Below are positions 20,721 to 32,016 of a DNA stretch of 64,000 bases, piece after piece. Numbering within the stretch: position 1 is the first letter of the stretch; each line of letters opens with the position of its first letter. Origin of the DNA: Heloderma charlesbogerti (Eukaryota; Chordata; Lepidosauria; Squamata; Helodermatidae); the NCBI GenBank assembly GCA_026122225.1, contig JANEZZ010001566.1, forward strand, positions 1 through 64,000. The letters are read 5' to 3'. Under the pieces are notes generated by a model. That model ran no database searches. It had not been told where the DNA came from and saw nothing but the letters and a program-made list of their open reading frames with translations. The position numbers and the translations under genes were made by a program.

Positions 20721-20986
20721 TAATGTGGTGTAGTGGTTGGATTGAGAGCCAGTGTGGTGTATTGGTTAGAGTATTGGGCTAGGACTTGGGAGATCCAGGT
20801 TCTAGTCCCCACTCTGCCATGAAGCTCACTGGGTGACTTTGGGCCAGCCACTGACTCTCAGCCTAACATATCTCATGGGGTTGTTCTGAGGATAAAATGG
20901 AGAGGAGGATCATGTACACCGCCTTTGAGACCTTGGAGGAAAGATAGGATATATATGTCACAAATAAATAAACAAACAAACAAACC
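20721..20986 (+). mobile_element. MIR-like CORE-SINE with duplicated head
   Basis: The head GTGTGGTGTATTGGTTAGAG, B-box region GGTTCTAGTCC, core GACTTTGGGCCAGCCACTGA and GGGGTTGTTCTGAGGATAAAAT, and an (AAATAAAC)n tail match the MIR-type layout. A second partial head (AATGTGGTGTAGTGGTTGG) lies just upstream at 20723. Confidence 0.8.
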
Positions 20987-21931
20987 CTTTCAGTCTTCTG
21001 GATCAAAGGACAGAGTAGGGTCAAAAAGCAAAGTCAGCTATCAAACAGGAATCCGATTATGTGCTTGCAAATGTAGGTCTTCCAAATTTAGTTAGTATGC
21101 TAAGTGACTATCCATGACATATGTATGCTATGTATGTCCCATTCACATTTGGCAATGTAAACTTTTCTGGAACAAATCCAAGGAAATGAACTTTAAAAAG
21201 GGAGAGGGAGATGATATTATCCTGGGGCAGGGCGGGGGAAGAGAACCCAGAAAAGCATGTTTTAAAAATGCATGAATACCTGCCTATTTGCAGCATACGC
21301 ACTTCAGCAGAGATGAAAACTGCCTTTGAAGCTTGGCCGCAAACATCAGTAATATCAGGTTTCAGATTAGTTTTATGAGAAGACCTTGACTTGGTTTCAG
21401 ATTAGTTTTATGAGAAGACCTTGACTTGGATCCTAAGCTAAGTTGAGGAACTTCATGGACGGAATCTTCCCATTCCCCACCCCCTCACCCCCTGTAACCC
21501 CTGAAAACCTTCTCTGGAAGATTGGGGGGCCCACCTGAATAATGTGGGATGGAGCATGGGGGACTGTTGCAGAGGGAGGAATTTCCCAAAATTGGGCTTG
21601 GATCCTAAGATGAGGAAGTTCGCAGAAGGAGAGTTCCCACTAGCCCTGACATTATGACTTTGTTTGCCATTAGAATTGAGATATATTACAAACATGTGCG
21701 CTAATTTTGTGGCTGCTGGGTTAGTGTTCATCCGATTAGGTGTCCAAAGCTGGTAGCTGCTATTCGTACCTGCTCAGAAGTTGATTATTTTAACCCTGAC
21801 GGTCAAATAAAACGGATTCCTGAGAGAGACTGGAAGTTTTAACATGGGAATGTATTTATAGTGCAGCGCCTTACCTCCTGGTACTTGGTTGGTTTGGGGA
21901 GTGATGGACCTTCTGTGTTTGACTGGGGCAG
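20987..21931. other. Intronic interval with an exact tandem duplication
   Basis: No transposon or exon is recognised, apart from the 35-bp duplication listed at 21358-21427. Confidence 0.45.
21358..21427. repeat. Exact 35-bp tandem duplication
   Basis: Units 21358-21392 and 21393-21427 are identical (each starts GGTTTCAGATTAG and ends ACCTTGACTT). The lack of differences suggests a recent event. Confidence 0.95.
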
Positions 21932-22062
21932 CTTTCCCCAAATTGGTGCCCTCCAGATGTTTTGGACTCCAACTCCCATCAGCCTCAGCTAGCATAGGCA
22001 ATAGTTGGGGATTATTGGAGTTGTCCAAAACATCTGGAAGGCATCAGGTTGGAGAAGTCTGG
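21932..22062. mobile_element. hAT-type hairpin MITE (CCCTCCAGATGTTTTGGA family)
   Basis: A hairpin with TTTCCCCAAATTGGTGCCC at one end and CATCAGGTTGGAGAAG at the other. Inner arms are CTCCAGATGTTTTGGACTCC and TCCAAAACATCTGGAAGG. A related degraded hairpin lies at 40967-41095 and a fragment near 17412-17440. Confidence 0.75.
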
Positions 22063-22756
22063 ACTAGGATGAAGGGGAAGATGGACCCATGCTGGCTGTC
22101 TCTCGCTGGCTTGAGCCTGACTACTGGGAGGGGTCCCTGAAGGTTACTGGGAAGACCCTTGGCTGCTTGCTTTACTTGTGCGTGGGGCAGGAAAGCCATG
22201 GCAGCCACCAGACTCTATGCAAGAGCAGTTTGGGGGCTATTTTCTCTTAAAGCAGCTGTAGCTTCTACAGGAAACACAAACAGCTAATTAGAGTTCACTC
22301 CATTCCTTTCTCTGTGGCTCAGCCTCAGGGCAAAGAAAAGGTAAATAAGTGGTGAAGAAAAGCCCCTCCAAAGACAAAGACTACACATGCACACGCATGT
22401 GCCTGACTTGGAGTATCTTAGCTTACTTGATCTTGATTGGGGATAAATGTATGTGAATGTCAGAACTCTTTGCAAAACAAAACAGCAGACCGGTGGCACA
22501 AAATTGCCGGCTTGATAAACCAGTGAGCGATATATCTGCACTGAACTGAACATTTCTAGTGGGGGGGGGGGGGCGATAGAGATAGGCTAATGCTGGGGAA
22601 TGTACAGCAAATCAGGGGCTCTGAATCACCTGGGAGCAATTTCCAGTCGCCAGTGAAAACCTGGTGACGTGTTGATGACATGCCTAGGTAAAACGGAGGA
22701 TTCGGTAAATAAAAATGAATGTTTGGGGCTTACTATCAAGTGCGGTATGAAGTATG
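22063..22756. other. Intronic interval, nothing recognised
   Basis: A G homopolymer of 13 or more bases lies at 22561-22573. Nothing else could be assigned. Confidence 0.45.
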
Positions 22757-22860
22757 AAGAGCCCTACTAGAACAGACCAAAAGCCTATCTAGTGTGGTGT
22801 CCTGTTTCTCACAGTGAACAACCAGTGAAGGAAATCTTCAAGATTAGCCTTAGCTAAAAA
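22757..22860 (-). mobile_element. CR1 3' fragment, degraded
   Basis: AAGAGCCCTACTAGAACAGA, AGCCTATCTAGTGTGGTG and CACAGTGAACAACCAGTG match the CR1 3'UTR in reverse complement. Confidence 0.7.
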
Positions 22861-23380
22861 CATAAAAATTAAAATCATTGGGCCATCGGGGCAGAGAAAA
22901 TTCTTTACAGCAGCAGTTGTCTGGCCCTGGCCAAGTGCCTTCTCTTGAATGTTTCTATAATTTTTACTGAATAGGAGAAAAAATCATTGCTATTTGATGG
23001 TCCGACTTGGGTATTTCCAACTTGGATATTCTTGTTTTTGCGGCCTTTAAACAATTTCAAATGGGTGGTCACTAATTTTTCTGCTTAATCAAACAGCTGT
23101 GCTGAGATATATTGAATTGATAATTGATACTTATAATTGAGTACTTTTATAAAAATTGGTTAAAATTATAGTATTTGGGAGCTTCATTTAAAAAACACAC
23201 AATGGAAATTATTATACGTTATCCAAATGTTATAAGATTGACCCTGTATCTCTGTATGTGGGTGCAGCCAAAGGGATAGGGTTAGATCCAAACTTAGTCA
23301 TATTTAGAGGAGACCCATTGAAATTGATGAGACTTAAGTCATAACTAACTTAAATCTCATTGATTCCGCAGAACTACTCT
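22861..23380. other. AT-rich intronic interval, nothing recognised
   Basis: No transposon ends, tRNA boxes or conserved frames are visible. Confidence 0.45.
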
Positions 23381-24393
23381 TTGTTGTTGTTGTTCAGTCG
23401 TTCAGTCATGTCCGACTCTTCGTGACCCCATGGACCATAGCACGCCAGGCCTTCCTGTCCTGCGCTCTCTCCCGGAGCGTGCTCAAGTTCATATTCATTG
23501 CATCCGTGATGCTATCTAGCCATCTCATCCTCTGCCGTCCCCTTCTCCTTTGGCCTTCAGTCTTTCCCAGCATCAGGATCTTTTCCAGGGAGTTTTCTCT
23601 TCGCATTAGGTGGTCAAAATATTGGAGCTTCAGCTTCAGTATCTGTCCTTCCAATGAGCACTCAGGGTTGATTTCCTTTAGGATGGACTGATTTGACCTC
23701 CTTGCAGTCCAGGGGACTCGTAAGAGTCTTCTCCAGCACCACAGTTCGAAAGCATCAATTCTTCGGCGCTCAGCCTTCCTTATAGTCCAGCTCTCACAGC
23801 CATACATTACTACTGGGAAAACCATAGCTTTGATTAGACGGACCTTTGTCGGCAAGGTGATGTCTCTGCTTCTTACTATGCTGTCTAGGTTGGCCATAGC
23901 TTTCCTCGCAAGGAGCAAGCGTCTTTTAATTTCATGGCTACAGTCACCGTCTGCGGTGATCTTGGAGCCCAAGAAAGTAAAATCTGTCACTGCTTCCATT
24001 TCTTCCCCTTCTATATGCCAGGAAGTGATGGGGCCAGATGCCATGATCTTCGTTTTTTTAATGTTGAGTTTCAAACCAGCTTTTGCACTCTCCTCTTTCA
24101 CCCTCAACAAGAGGCTCTTGAGATCCTCTTCGCTTTCTGCCATTAGGGTGGTATCGTCTGCATATCGGAGGTTGTTGATAATTCTCCCAGCAATCTTAAT
24201 TCCGACCTCTGATTCATCCAACCTGGCATTTCTCATGATGTACTCTGCATATAAGTTAAATAAGCAGGGTGACAATATGCAGCCTTGTCGTACTCCTTTC
24301 CCAATTTTGAACCACTCGGTTGTTCCATCTCTGGTTCTTACTGTTGCTTCTTGACCCTCGTACAGGTTTCTCAGGAGACAGGTAAGGTAGGAC
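23381..24393 (-). mobile_element. BovB LINE 3' third
   Basis: It begins at the (GTT)n tail and is 5'-truncated at about 24393 in the RT region. It is nearly identical to 4565-5575; the few differences are single bases. It encodes the RT C-terminal half in one open frame (see the CDS entry). No convincing TSD was found. Confidence 0.94.
23406..24275 (-). pseudogene. BovB reverse transcriptase, C-terminal half (open frame, truncated)
   Basis: About 289 codons run without a stop from SPCLFNLYAEYI (end of motif B) through RYADDTTLM (motif C), KAGLKLNIKKTKIM, YGCESWTIRKAERR and the C-terminal MVHGVTKSRT. Endonuclease and RT motif A are absent because of 5' truncation, so it cannot act alone. The intact frame points to recent insertion. 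Confidence 0.9.
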
Positions 24394-24700
24394 TAAATCT
24401 GAATCCAACCCATAGCCCTGCTAGCTTTGAGCAGCATGCTACAACAAAATTATAACAATTGCTGCAGCATAGTTGGCTGCCCTTGGTGAGCAAGTTACAT
24501 CTTTTTAATGCTGTCCCCTTTGTTGGCAGAAAGCCATACCCACCCTGGATGAGAACCTAGTGTGTTCTTAATCAAGGACCTCCCTGGCTAGTTGCAAACT
24601 GTAAAATGGAACAGACATGTGGTGTCTTATACTGTGGTGTAATTAAAGGACAATTACCATTTTGGAGGGTTGACTCCATTGCAGAGAATCTTTCCAAACA
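24394..24700. other. Intronic interval, nothing recognised
   Basis: No repeat family or exon could be named. Confidence 0.4.
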
Positions 24701-24860
24701 AGCATACCTATTATTTCATGTATTTATTTTTAAATATTGTTATGTATTTATTTTGTTACATTTTAATCTGCCCGTAACCAAAGTTCTCTGGGTGGATTGC
24801 AACAATTAAAGACTAACATACAAATAGTTACAAATATAAAATACAGTATAATATTTAAAA
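24701..24860 (-). mobile_element. L2-like LINE tail, minus strand
   Basis: The reverse complement of an L2 3' end: AATCTGCCCGTAACCAAAG and TCTCTGGGTGGATTGCAACA, followed by A-rich sequence. Confidence 0.55.
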
Positions 24861-24866
24861 GAATAA

Positions 24867-25315
24867 GGGAGCAATCCTATGGCTGCTAGTCAGCAGCTAG
24901 ACGGCCATAGGATATCTTGTTTTCTGGGACCCGACCTCAGAGCCCACGCTCCAAGATCAGTTCCCAGAGAACCAACCTTCCCCCCTTCTGCCCTGCCTGC
25001 GAGGCAGCGCAGAAAAGCCCTGTGCGCTATGCTCACAAGAGGAGTGTGGAGCAGCTGAAATGGGGCATTCTGGGGGGCATTCCAGGGTGGGGATGGCGGA
25101 AATGCTGATATGACACACCCAATGTGTCATCCAGCAAGCTCCTCCACCGATCTGCTGTCCCGCGGCTAGACAGCCGAAAGCGGCTGTCGAGCTGAAAATG
25201 CAGGGCAGGAGAAGCGCGGAGGGAACGATCCTCTCTGTGCTTCTCCTGCCCTGCATTGGATAGGTGGTCGCCTCTGAGTTCAGAGGCGGCCACCTATCTG
25301 CATAGGATTGCACCC
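24867..25315. mobile_element. Harbinger-like MITE, copy 2 (complete)
   Basis: It starts GGGAGCAATCCTATGGC and ends CATAGGATTGCACCC, with TAA at 24864-24866 and 25316-25318. Internal short palindromes include GCGGCTAGACAGCCGAAAGC and CGCCTCTGAGTTCAGAGGCG (25270-25289). It is 449 bp with no coding capacity. Confidence 0.78.
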
Positions 25316-25855
25316 TAAAAGGCTTTCCACAAAAGTCACCAAGGTGATGCAGAACAAATCAAAATCAAACAACAATAATGCCACACAAACAGAGAAACCT
25401 AAAATAAAACCATGCTAAAACATTAAGACTACATTAAGAGAGCAATCCTGTGGCCCCTATATATTGTCTGAGGGACCATAGGATACAGGGGATTTCCCCC
25501 TCCGAGGTTGGAGACAGTGCTCCAACCTCAGAAGAGGGAGTCAGAGATCTGACCCCACTCCCCCTTCCCTTTGTAGCTGGCACAGAAAGAACCCCGCCGG
25601 CTGGCCTCCAAGGTTGGGAAAGCAACCTCAGAGAGGGGGGAAAGGGGGCATTATGGTTGGAGGGGAGGGGAATGGAAAGGCCAGAATATGCGCTATCCTG
25701 AGCCTCTTTCAGCCTCCTTACCCCCCCCCCCGAAGTGCCATTGCTAGATGGGCAAAAAAAACCCTCATTTAGCAAAAAATGCAAGCTGGAAGGACAGGTA
25801 GGTGAAAATCGCCTTCGCCTGTCCTCCCACCCTGCATTGGATGACCAGAACCTTC

Positions 25856-27786
25856 TTTTTTTTCTTTTTTTTTGAATATATTTTTATTTATTTTATCTTT
25901 ATAAATGAAATAAACAATACCAAGAATACCAATAACCTGATCAATACTACAGTTTCCCAGCAATACAATATTCTTATGAGGACACAACAATAACAAAAAG
26001 AAAAGGAAAAGAAAAGAGGAATGGAAGTAAAGAAAAAGAAAAGAAATTTCTTTCCCCTTCCCTCCCCCTCCCCCTCCCCTTTAAAGAATTAAGTTTAAAC
26101 TCCAATACCACCGGGCCTCCAATGCCATTCTATTTTAAAAAACTATATAACATTAACAATCTTACAGTTTAATAAACAACCTTATATTTCAATAGCATAT
26201 CATCAATCTTATATCAAAGAAACAGGCCTACAGTTCATTCCCAGTAGCCTATATTAATAATAATAATAATAATAATAATGATGATGATGATGATGAATAA
26301 AAGAAATATAGTGTTATATAATAATAAAACTTAAAATAAACCTTTAACAATCAGTAATATGTTTTATACTAGATATATGCACGTGCACAATATGCCCTCA
26401 AACAATATATTTAAAAACAGCATATCATATCTATTTTGGAATAAAGAAATAAAAAATAAAAGCAAGAAAAGAAGAAAAATGAAAGAAAATAAACAAATAT
26501 ATGTATAGTCATTTATCTTCTGACTAGCCTGGATCATGTAGACTAAACATAAACAGTTAACAGAGCTTTTTTAAAGATTCCAGTTCATGGGGTTGTAACA
26601 GAAATCTCATGCATTTTTACATTCAGCCATGCCTCTGCCATTTCATGATTTAGAAACTTCTTCCTCTGACCTTCAGACACAATGCAAAGTGTAGCAGGAT
26701 ATTTTAAGTAATATTGTAAGTTCATTTGTTTTTTCATATTTTTCACTTTGATGAATTGCCTTCTTTTATTCGCCACCTCTTTGATGTAGTTTGGAAATAA
26801 CATAACTTTATCTTGTTTCTGGGAAAGGCTTCCACCCTCTCTTGCCAAATGCAGGATATAATTCTTTGTGGAGACTTTTGCAAATTGGACTATGATCATA
26901 TAGTCAGTCCCTTTAGCATTTGGCACACGAAATGCCTGTTCAATATCAAGTAAATAATCAGATGGGACAGGGAGTATCTCATGCAAAAGTTTATCCACAA
27001 AAATAGGCAATTTGACATCATTAGGCAGATTTTTAATCCCAATAATACGTACATTGGATCTGCACATGAAGGCCTCCTGTTGAGAAATTCTGTCAGAGAC
27101 ATTTTTAAAACAAACTTTTGTCGTAGTTTCGTTCCCTTCCACTCGGTCTTCTAGCTCATTAATTTTCGTCTCCATTTTTTGCCAAGACGCATTAATTAGA
27201 TCCACAGCTCCTTGCAAGGCAGTGATGGAATTTTGGATTAAATCCAACCTTTTGGCTTGCTCTGTAAATTGTGAAGATAAAATCTTTATCAGAGTAAATA
27301 ATTCCCCTATATCTTCTATTTTTGAAACTTTTGACACAGGAGGTATGGGGGGAGTTGGCGGTGAAGCCAGCCCCTTTCTTCTCCTCGGTGTAGCCATGTT
27401 TCTCTTCAAACAGATCTTTCAGGTCCTCAGATGTTCTCAAATATTGTTAATGTTTCTTAAATCATCCCTCAGGAGTTGTTGATATTTCTTAGAGCATATA
27501 TTACAATGGAACACGTCAGCCCTATTTTCTCCTATTAAATAGGAGTTTCAGAACAGCTTTTTGCATTGGTAAAGCTCTGGGGAGATAATCCTGGAATCCA
27601 GCCCCCCCCCCCATCTCATGGGAAGTACTTTTCTCCAAGATGTTATCCAGATGCTGCCTTGCCCCCCCTTTTAATTCCAGGGGGGAGATGAAAACGTTTT
27701 TCAACCTTTTAAAAAGCTGTTTCAGAAAGCTCCCATGGAGAGCCCGTGGGATGCTGCCAGGGCAACATTGGTTCCAACCGGAAGTC
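25856..27786 (-). mobile_element. HAL1-like ORF1-only LINE, full length
   Basis: A 16-bp TSD flanks the element: GATGACCAGAACCTTC at 25840-25855 and GATGATCAGAACCTTC at 27787-27802 (one difference). On the minus strand it has a ~390-bp 5'UTR starting ACTTCCGGTTGGAACC, an ORF1, and a ~730-bp 3'UTR ending in an A-rich tail. There is no ORF2 and no room for one. The 3'UTR is shared with the copy at 8096-9057. Mobilisation would need the ORF2 protein of an L1 elsewhere. Confidence 0.88.
26585..27397 (-). CDS. L1-type ORF1 protein of the ORF1-only element
   Basis: ATG at 27397 has a good context (AACATGG) and opens MATPRRRKG; the frame continues 270 residues to a stop at 26585 with no breaks. Residues ~25-100 are a heptad-like coiled-coil region (KIEDIGELFTLIKILSS, KMETKINELEDRVEGNE). 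Then follows the RRM-type core with RSNVRIIGIKNLP and QAFRVPNAKGTDYMIIVQF. The C-terminal domain has KVMLFPNYIKEVANKRRQF and KYPATLCI. This is the layout of L1 ORF1p, a trimeric RNA-binding chaperone. It is about 270 residues against 330-340 in mammals. Function is inferred from family. Confidence 0.85.
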   Translation of the reverse strand: MATPRRRKGLASPPTPPIPPVSKVSKIEDIGELFTLIKILSSQFTEQAKRLDLIQNSITALQGAVDLINASWQKMETKINELEDRVEGNETTTKVCFKNVSDRISQQEAFMCRSNVRIIGIKNLPNDVKLPIFVDKLLHEILPVPSDYLLDIEQAFRVPNAKGTDYMIIVQFAKVSTKNYILHLAREGGSLSQKQDKVMLFPNYIKEVANKRRQFIKVKNMKKQMNLQYYLKYPATLCIVSEGQRKKFLNHEMAEAWLNVKMHEISVTTP

Positions 27787-27840
27787 GATGATCAGAACCT
27801 TCCGATCAGCAAGGGCGTAATTGATAGGATTGTGACCTAA

Positions 27841-28410
27841 AAGCAAGCCCAGAAAGAAAAATTGAGAAAATGGGGGCCAGTCACAACTCAGAAGGAAAAG
27901 CATGCTACCGTTTGGGAGCAATACAGGAGAAAGCACTTTCTCGCATGCCTGATAAACAGGCCTCTGCGACTGATGGTGTCTTCATAGAATCATAGAATAG
28001 TAGGGTTGGAAGGGGCCTATAAGACCATCGAGTCCAACCCCCTGCTCAGTGCAGGAATCCAGGTCAAAGCATACCTGACAGATGGCTGTCCAGCCTCATC
28101 TTGAATGCCTCCAGTGCGGGAGAGCCCACCACCTCCCTAGGTAATTGGTTCCATTGTCGTATTGCTCTAATAGTGAGGAAGTTTTTCCTGATGTTCAGCC
28201 GGAATGGCTCCTCAAAATGGCTTCTCCAGCAGGTCTTAATAACTGGGCTGGTACCTAACGAAACAGGCTGTCCCTTAGATAGACAGGTCCAAAGCCATGT
28301 AGGGTTTTAAAGTTTACAGCCAACACCTTGAACTGAGCCCAGAAAACAGTTGGCAATCAGTGCAGGTCTTTCAGTATTGGAGTAATATGATCTGAATGCC
28401 ATGTTACAGC
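27841..28410 (-). mobile_element. L2 LINE fragment, interrupted by CR1
   Basis: Minus-strand remnants of L2 ORF2: LHWLPTVFWAQFKVLAVNFKT-like sequence at 28300-28355 (CAAGGTGTTGGCTGTAAAC), and the C-terminal AFSCIAPKR-like region near 27900-27950. A CR1 3' end interrupts it at 27985-28212. Confidence 0.7.
27985..28212 (-). mobile_element. CR1 LINE 3' end (ATTCTATGATTCTATG tail)
   Basis: It starts ATAGAATCATAGAATAGTAG, the reverse complement of the classic CR1 tail, followed by the conserved GAGTCCAACCCCCTGCTCAG and CCACCACCTCCCTAGG. It lies inside an L2 remnant. Confidence 0.9.
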
Positions 28411-29303
28411 ATAACTGCTGTATTTGGCTCTATGTCTGCAAAAGCCAACAGGGTCCAGTTCTGGGTAATGATTTTTTTCAACTCTTTTTCAACTCTGTTC
28501 TCCCTGCCCTGGAATCACAATTCTAGAAGTTATTCAGCCGAAAGTGTTACTTCTTCCTGCTCGTTGGTATGCTGGCAAGGCACTGTGTCATTTGAAAATC
28601 CCTATTTAGATCCTTGAAGGGAAACGCAGTGATGTGGAAAGTTAGAACAGCAGCACTGGTAAATTCAGCAATGTCCAAACCTGTTCGCCTTCCATGTGAA
28701 ATGTTTCATGGCATGAAATCCCTCTGAGGAATCTGGAATGTTAGCCTTCAACACTAGGTTGGTCCATCAAAACCTTCAGCTGTCAAATCTGATAGCTCCT
28801 TGCTTTGGTGAACGTGATGCACAATAGCACATAAAGGTGGCTTTGTTGGTAGTTTACACTATCCCACCTGTCCTTTGGAGCATTGTTCAAAATGGAAATA
28901 TTTTCAGATAAAACACTGTCCAGCCAGAAAAGCTGGTGCTGTTCATCCAAGTATGTCCTCTCGTATGTATGTTCAAGAATAAACAAGACTAAACAATAAT
29001 CACATTTGCAGATTGCAATAATGTAGATGTAAATTCACCATAGGTGGGATCACCCTTAGTGTTTAGATTTCTGCTTCATGTTATTCCTGGCATGCACTTG
29101 TGCAATACAGCATGTATCTCTAAGAAGACTAATGCACTTGTGGCTGAAATTAGCCCCTTAGCAAAAGGTTAATGGGGTTCTTAAATCCTGTTTAAACCCT
29201 AAACAGTGCACAGATTTTGTGTGTCTTCCAAGTCCAAGTGAATTTCTTTCACAACTGCAGTCAGTGTCTCTCTGTTCATACATATGGGTGCGCTTGTGCA
29301 TGC

Positions 29304-29335
<32 letters not shown>

Positions 29336-30435
29336 GAGCAACTAGCTTTGTTCCTCGGCACCTAAACCTTGGAACTTTCTGTTACATTTGTGGAGTTGAG
29401 TTATATTTCTACCTTTAGCCATGTTTCCACCGCTTCCCACTGGAAAGTTAATTTTGTACTCATAGGGCTCAAACTTACCAATATCAGCTACATAGGTGAG
29501 AGGAACCTAAACGAAACCCTTTTGCTAGTATCCTCATATTAGTTACAATCATGTCTAAGGGCTTCACCACTTCATGCTTTTTATCCCACAATTTACTGAG
29601 GCTTCTGCTTCCAGATTCTTTGTGGGATCAAGACTGGCTCTTTACAAGGGTTGACACAGGCTGGTTTTTTTGTTGTTTGTTTGTTTGTTTTGTGGCTGTC
29701 TTTCTCGGGCAGTTCCCCACAGCCTCTTCACCACCTCCTCAGAATTTGCTACACCTTTGCTTGGTGTAGGAATTGGGCAAAGCAGGGAGTAGGAGAGAAT
29801 ATGCTAGGAGGAGGGATGCTTTGTCAGAATTTGCTATGCTTTTGCTTTTTCTCTTCATCCTGCTGAGTCCACTGAGGTAGCAGAGAGGGCACTCCAGTTT
29901 ACCCAGTCAGAAAGGACAACTCAGAATATGTAACTCCATCAACTCCATATTACATGTTTATCCTGCCGTTTATCCTGCCAAAGAGCTCAGAGCAGCATAC
30001 ATGCCTCCTTCCATTATGGAACAACCCTGCAAGGTAGCTTAGGCAGAGGAGGGGGGGCAGGAGACTAGCCCAGAGTATCTTCCCTTCTTCCATGATGGAG
30101 TAACTTATCATATGGAGCCATCCTATATTTACCTCATGGTGCTGTGGTTATAGAGGAACTGCGCAATTTCACTCTGCCATTAAAGCAGATTTACATTTAC
30201 ATACTGCATTATCTCCAATCTTTTAAAAAGCGGAATAAAGGTCAGAAGCCACAGGAGACACTGTGGAGTTTGACAACATTGTGTAAAGGACCCACAAACG
30301 TATGTGAGTGACCAATCAGGAGTGTACAATAAAAGCCTGGTATAGAAATGCCCTAAATCATAGGGTAATTGGAAAGGTTTCCTCATCTGCTGCAGACCAA
30401 ATCCCTTGTGATGTCTGAAAATTCAGCAATATATA
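28411..30435. other. Intronic interval, mostly unique
   Basis: No exons recognised. A (CG)n(CA)n run lies at 29302-29332. A short degraded repeat with CTGCCGTTTATCCTGCC and GAACAACCCTGCAAGGTAG lies at 29945-30050. The rest is unassigned. Confidence 0.45.
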
Positions 30436-30438
30436 TTT

Positions 30439-30867
30439 CCATGGGACAAATCTGCTCATTTCAGTTTTGCTCAGTTTCTCATTTTTCTAAGTATAAGTTC
30501 ATTTTGGCCCATTTCTAAATCATTTTGGCAAAAACACACATATCAGCATGAAAAATCATATGCATTTCCATGTGCATTTCTTCTAATATACAAATTTTTA
30601 TGTACACTTTTCCTAGTCCGCACACTTTTTGCAAGCCCTTTTATCATAATAATAGAATGCATTTCTGTGCATACTTTCCCCTAATATATGCAGCTGTGTG
30701 CACTTTTCCTTAGTATACACATCTTTAACTGTGAATTGTTTCACAAAATTCCTACAAGCGTGGATTTTGGTATACTAGTGCATTCCAGTTCATGCATGGG
30801 GTTGGAGGTGTGAGTTGGTTAAATTCATTTAAAAATTCTGGCCAAATGAATTTCCCATCCATCCCTA
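30439..30867. mobile_element. AT-rich hAT-like element (TAGGGATGG family), reverse orientation
   Basis: It ends ATTTCCCATCCATCCCTA at 30867 and carries the interior seen in 31653-32016 in reverse orientation (repeated ATGCATTT, GTGTGCACTTTTCC). The left end is poorly defined. Confidence 0.45.
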
Positions 30868-31652
30868 CCTTTCCAATACTAAATGGGATTTCTGGCACGG
30901 CATTTTCTAATGCTCAGAATGCTCTTCATCTAGAAGATGGAAGTATATTAGATGCTGCTATTGAACCCACTGACTTGTTCGTAAATGATATGCAAGATGC
31001 CACATGGAATCATTCTGGGATCCAAGTTTTAATTCAGAATGATAAACTCACGTAATGTAAAATGATGAGTGCCAAAGCTAATGAATGCAGTGCAGTCTAA
31101 TGAGCTTACTTAGAGTGAATACTAAAAGAAATGTGTTCAGGTCTTAATGATGCTCTTGGGATTAGACAATTTTCATTGAACCTATCATGAAGCATTTGTT
31201 TTTCAACCCCCCCAAATGCGGATAAAAGTTCATGATTTTTACAAAGCATCTTACCTGGGGTCCTTCAATGGCAAGTGTACTCCCTTACTCTCCCTCCTAT
31301 CAGCACCGCCCCCCAAATTAAATTGATAACTCTCCTAAGCTGTTTAAGCTGCTCTCTTTCATAAGCACCAACACATTTCTGCAAGACATGAATTATGTTT
31401 TTCATGGGATGTGGATGGGATAGGTATATCTTGTGAATCGCTGTAGCATCTATCAACCATATTTTGCTTTGGTTCATTGTCCAGAAGTTTTTCAAGCTAT
31501 GGTGCGTTGCAATCCCAACACTTTTGTGTTATGTACCAGACAAGAATCCATGTCACAGTCCTCCACTTTCCCAACTCATTCTGTTGTTACAACCATTGTT
31601 TATTCCATGAAGTATGATTTAGTTCTTAAGCCCACTTCAGATGACTCCACAC
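30868..31652. other. Intronic interval, nothing recognised
   Basis: No repeat ends, exons or RNA genes could be supported. Confidence 0.4.
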
Positions 31653-32016
31653 TAGGGATGGGTGCGAAATATGAACCACCCTAATTCACACTTCCTAAAC
31701 TAATATGTGAACTGGAATGCAATCACCCTTTGGCTATCACACTTCTCTGGATTTTGTGGTGCAGTTCTCTGATCAAAAATTGTGTACATAAATGCATACA
31801 AAAAGGCATATATTAGGGGAAAGTGCTTGCAAAAATGTGTGTATTATGGAAAACGGCATGCAAATATCTTTTTGCACTCAAAAATGCATAGAAAACTTTG
31901 TGCAGACTTTTTAAAAAAACAAAATGCAAACTGATGCAGAAATGGGAGAGAATGAACTTGTGCTTGAAAAGAAAATGTAAACATTAGAGAAAGGGAAGCA
32001 GATATGTTCATCCCTG
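31653..32016. mobile_element. AT-rich hAT-like element (TAGGGATGG family)
   Basis: It starts TAGGGATGGGTGCGAAATATG and ends TTCATCCCTG. Flanking 8-mers CTCCACAC (31645-31652) and CTCCGTGC (32017-32024) agree at five positions and the other three are transitions, so they may be a decayed TSD. The interior has many AAAATGCATA-type repeats. Related copies lie at 55176-55893 and probably 58436-58722. Confidence 0.55.

Larger units (their letters stand above)
25438..27837. mobile_element. Harbinger-like MITE, copy 3, split by an ORF1-only LINE
   Basis: It starts GAGAGCAATCCTGTGG and ends ATAGGATTGTGACC, with TAA at 25435-25437 and 27838-27840. The internal segment from 25856 to 27802 is the HAL1-like insertion plus one TSD copy. 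Without it the MITE is about 450 bp, like copy 2. Confidence 0.75.

Noticed and set aside
26585..27397. Host RNA-binding protein exon
   Set aside because: The frame matches L1 ORF1p throughout and sits inside an element with a 16-bp TSD and A-rich tail.
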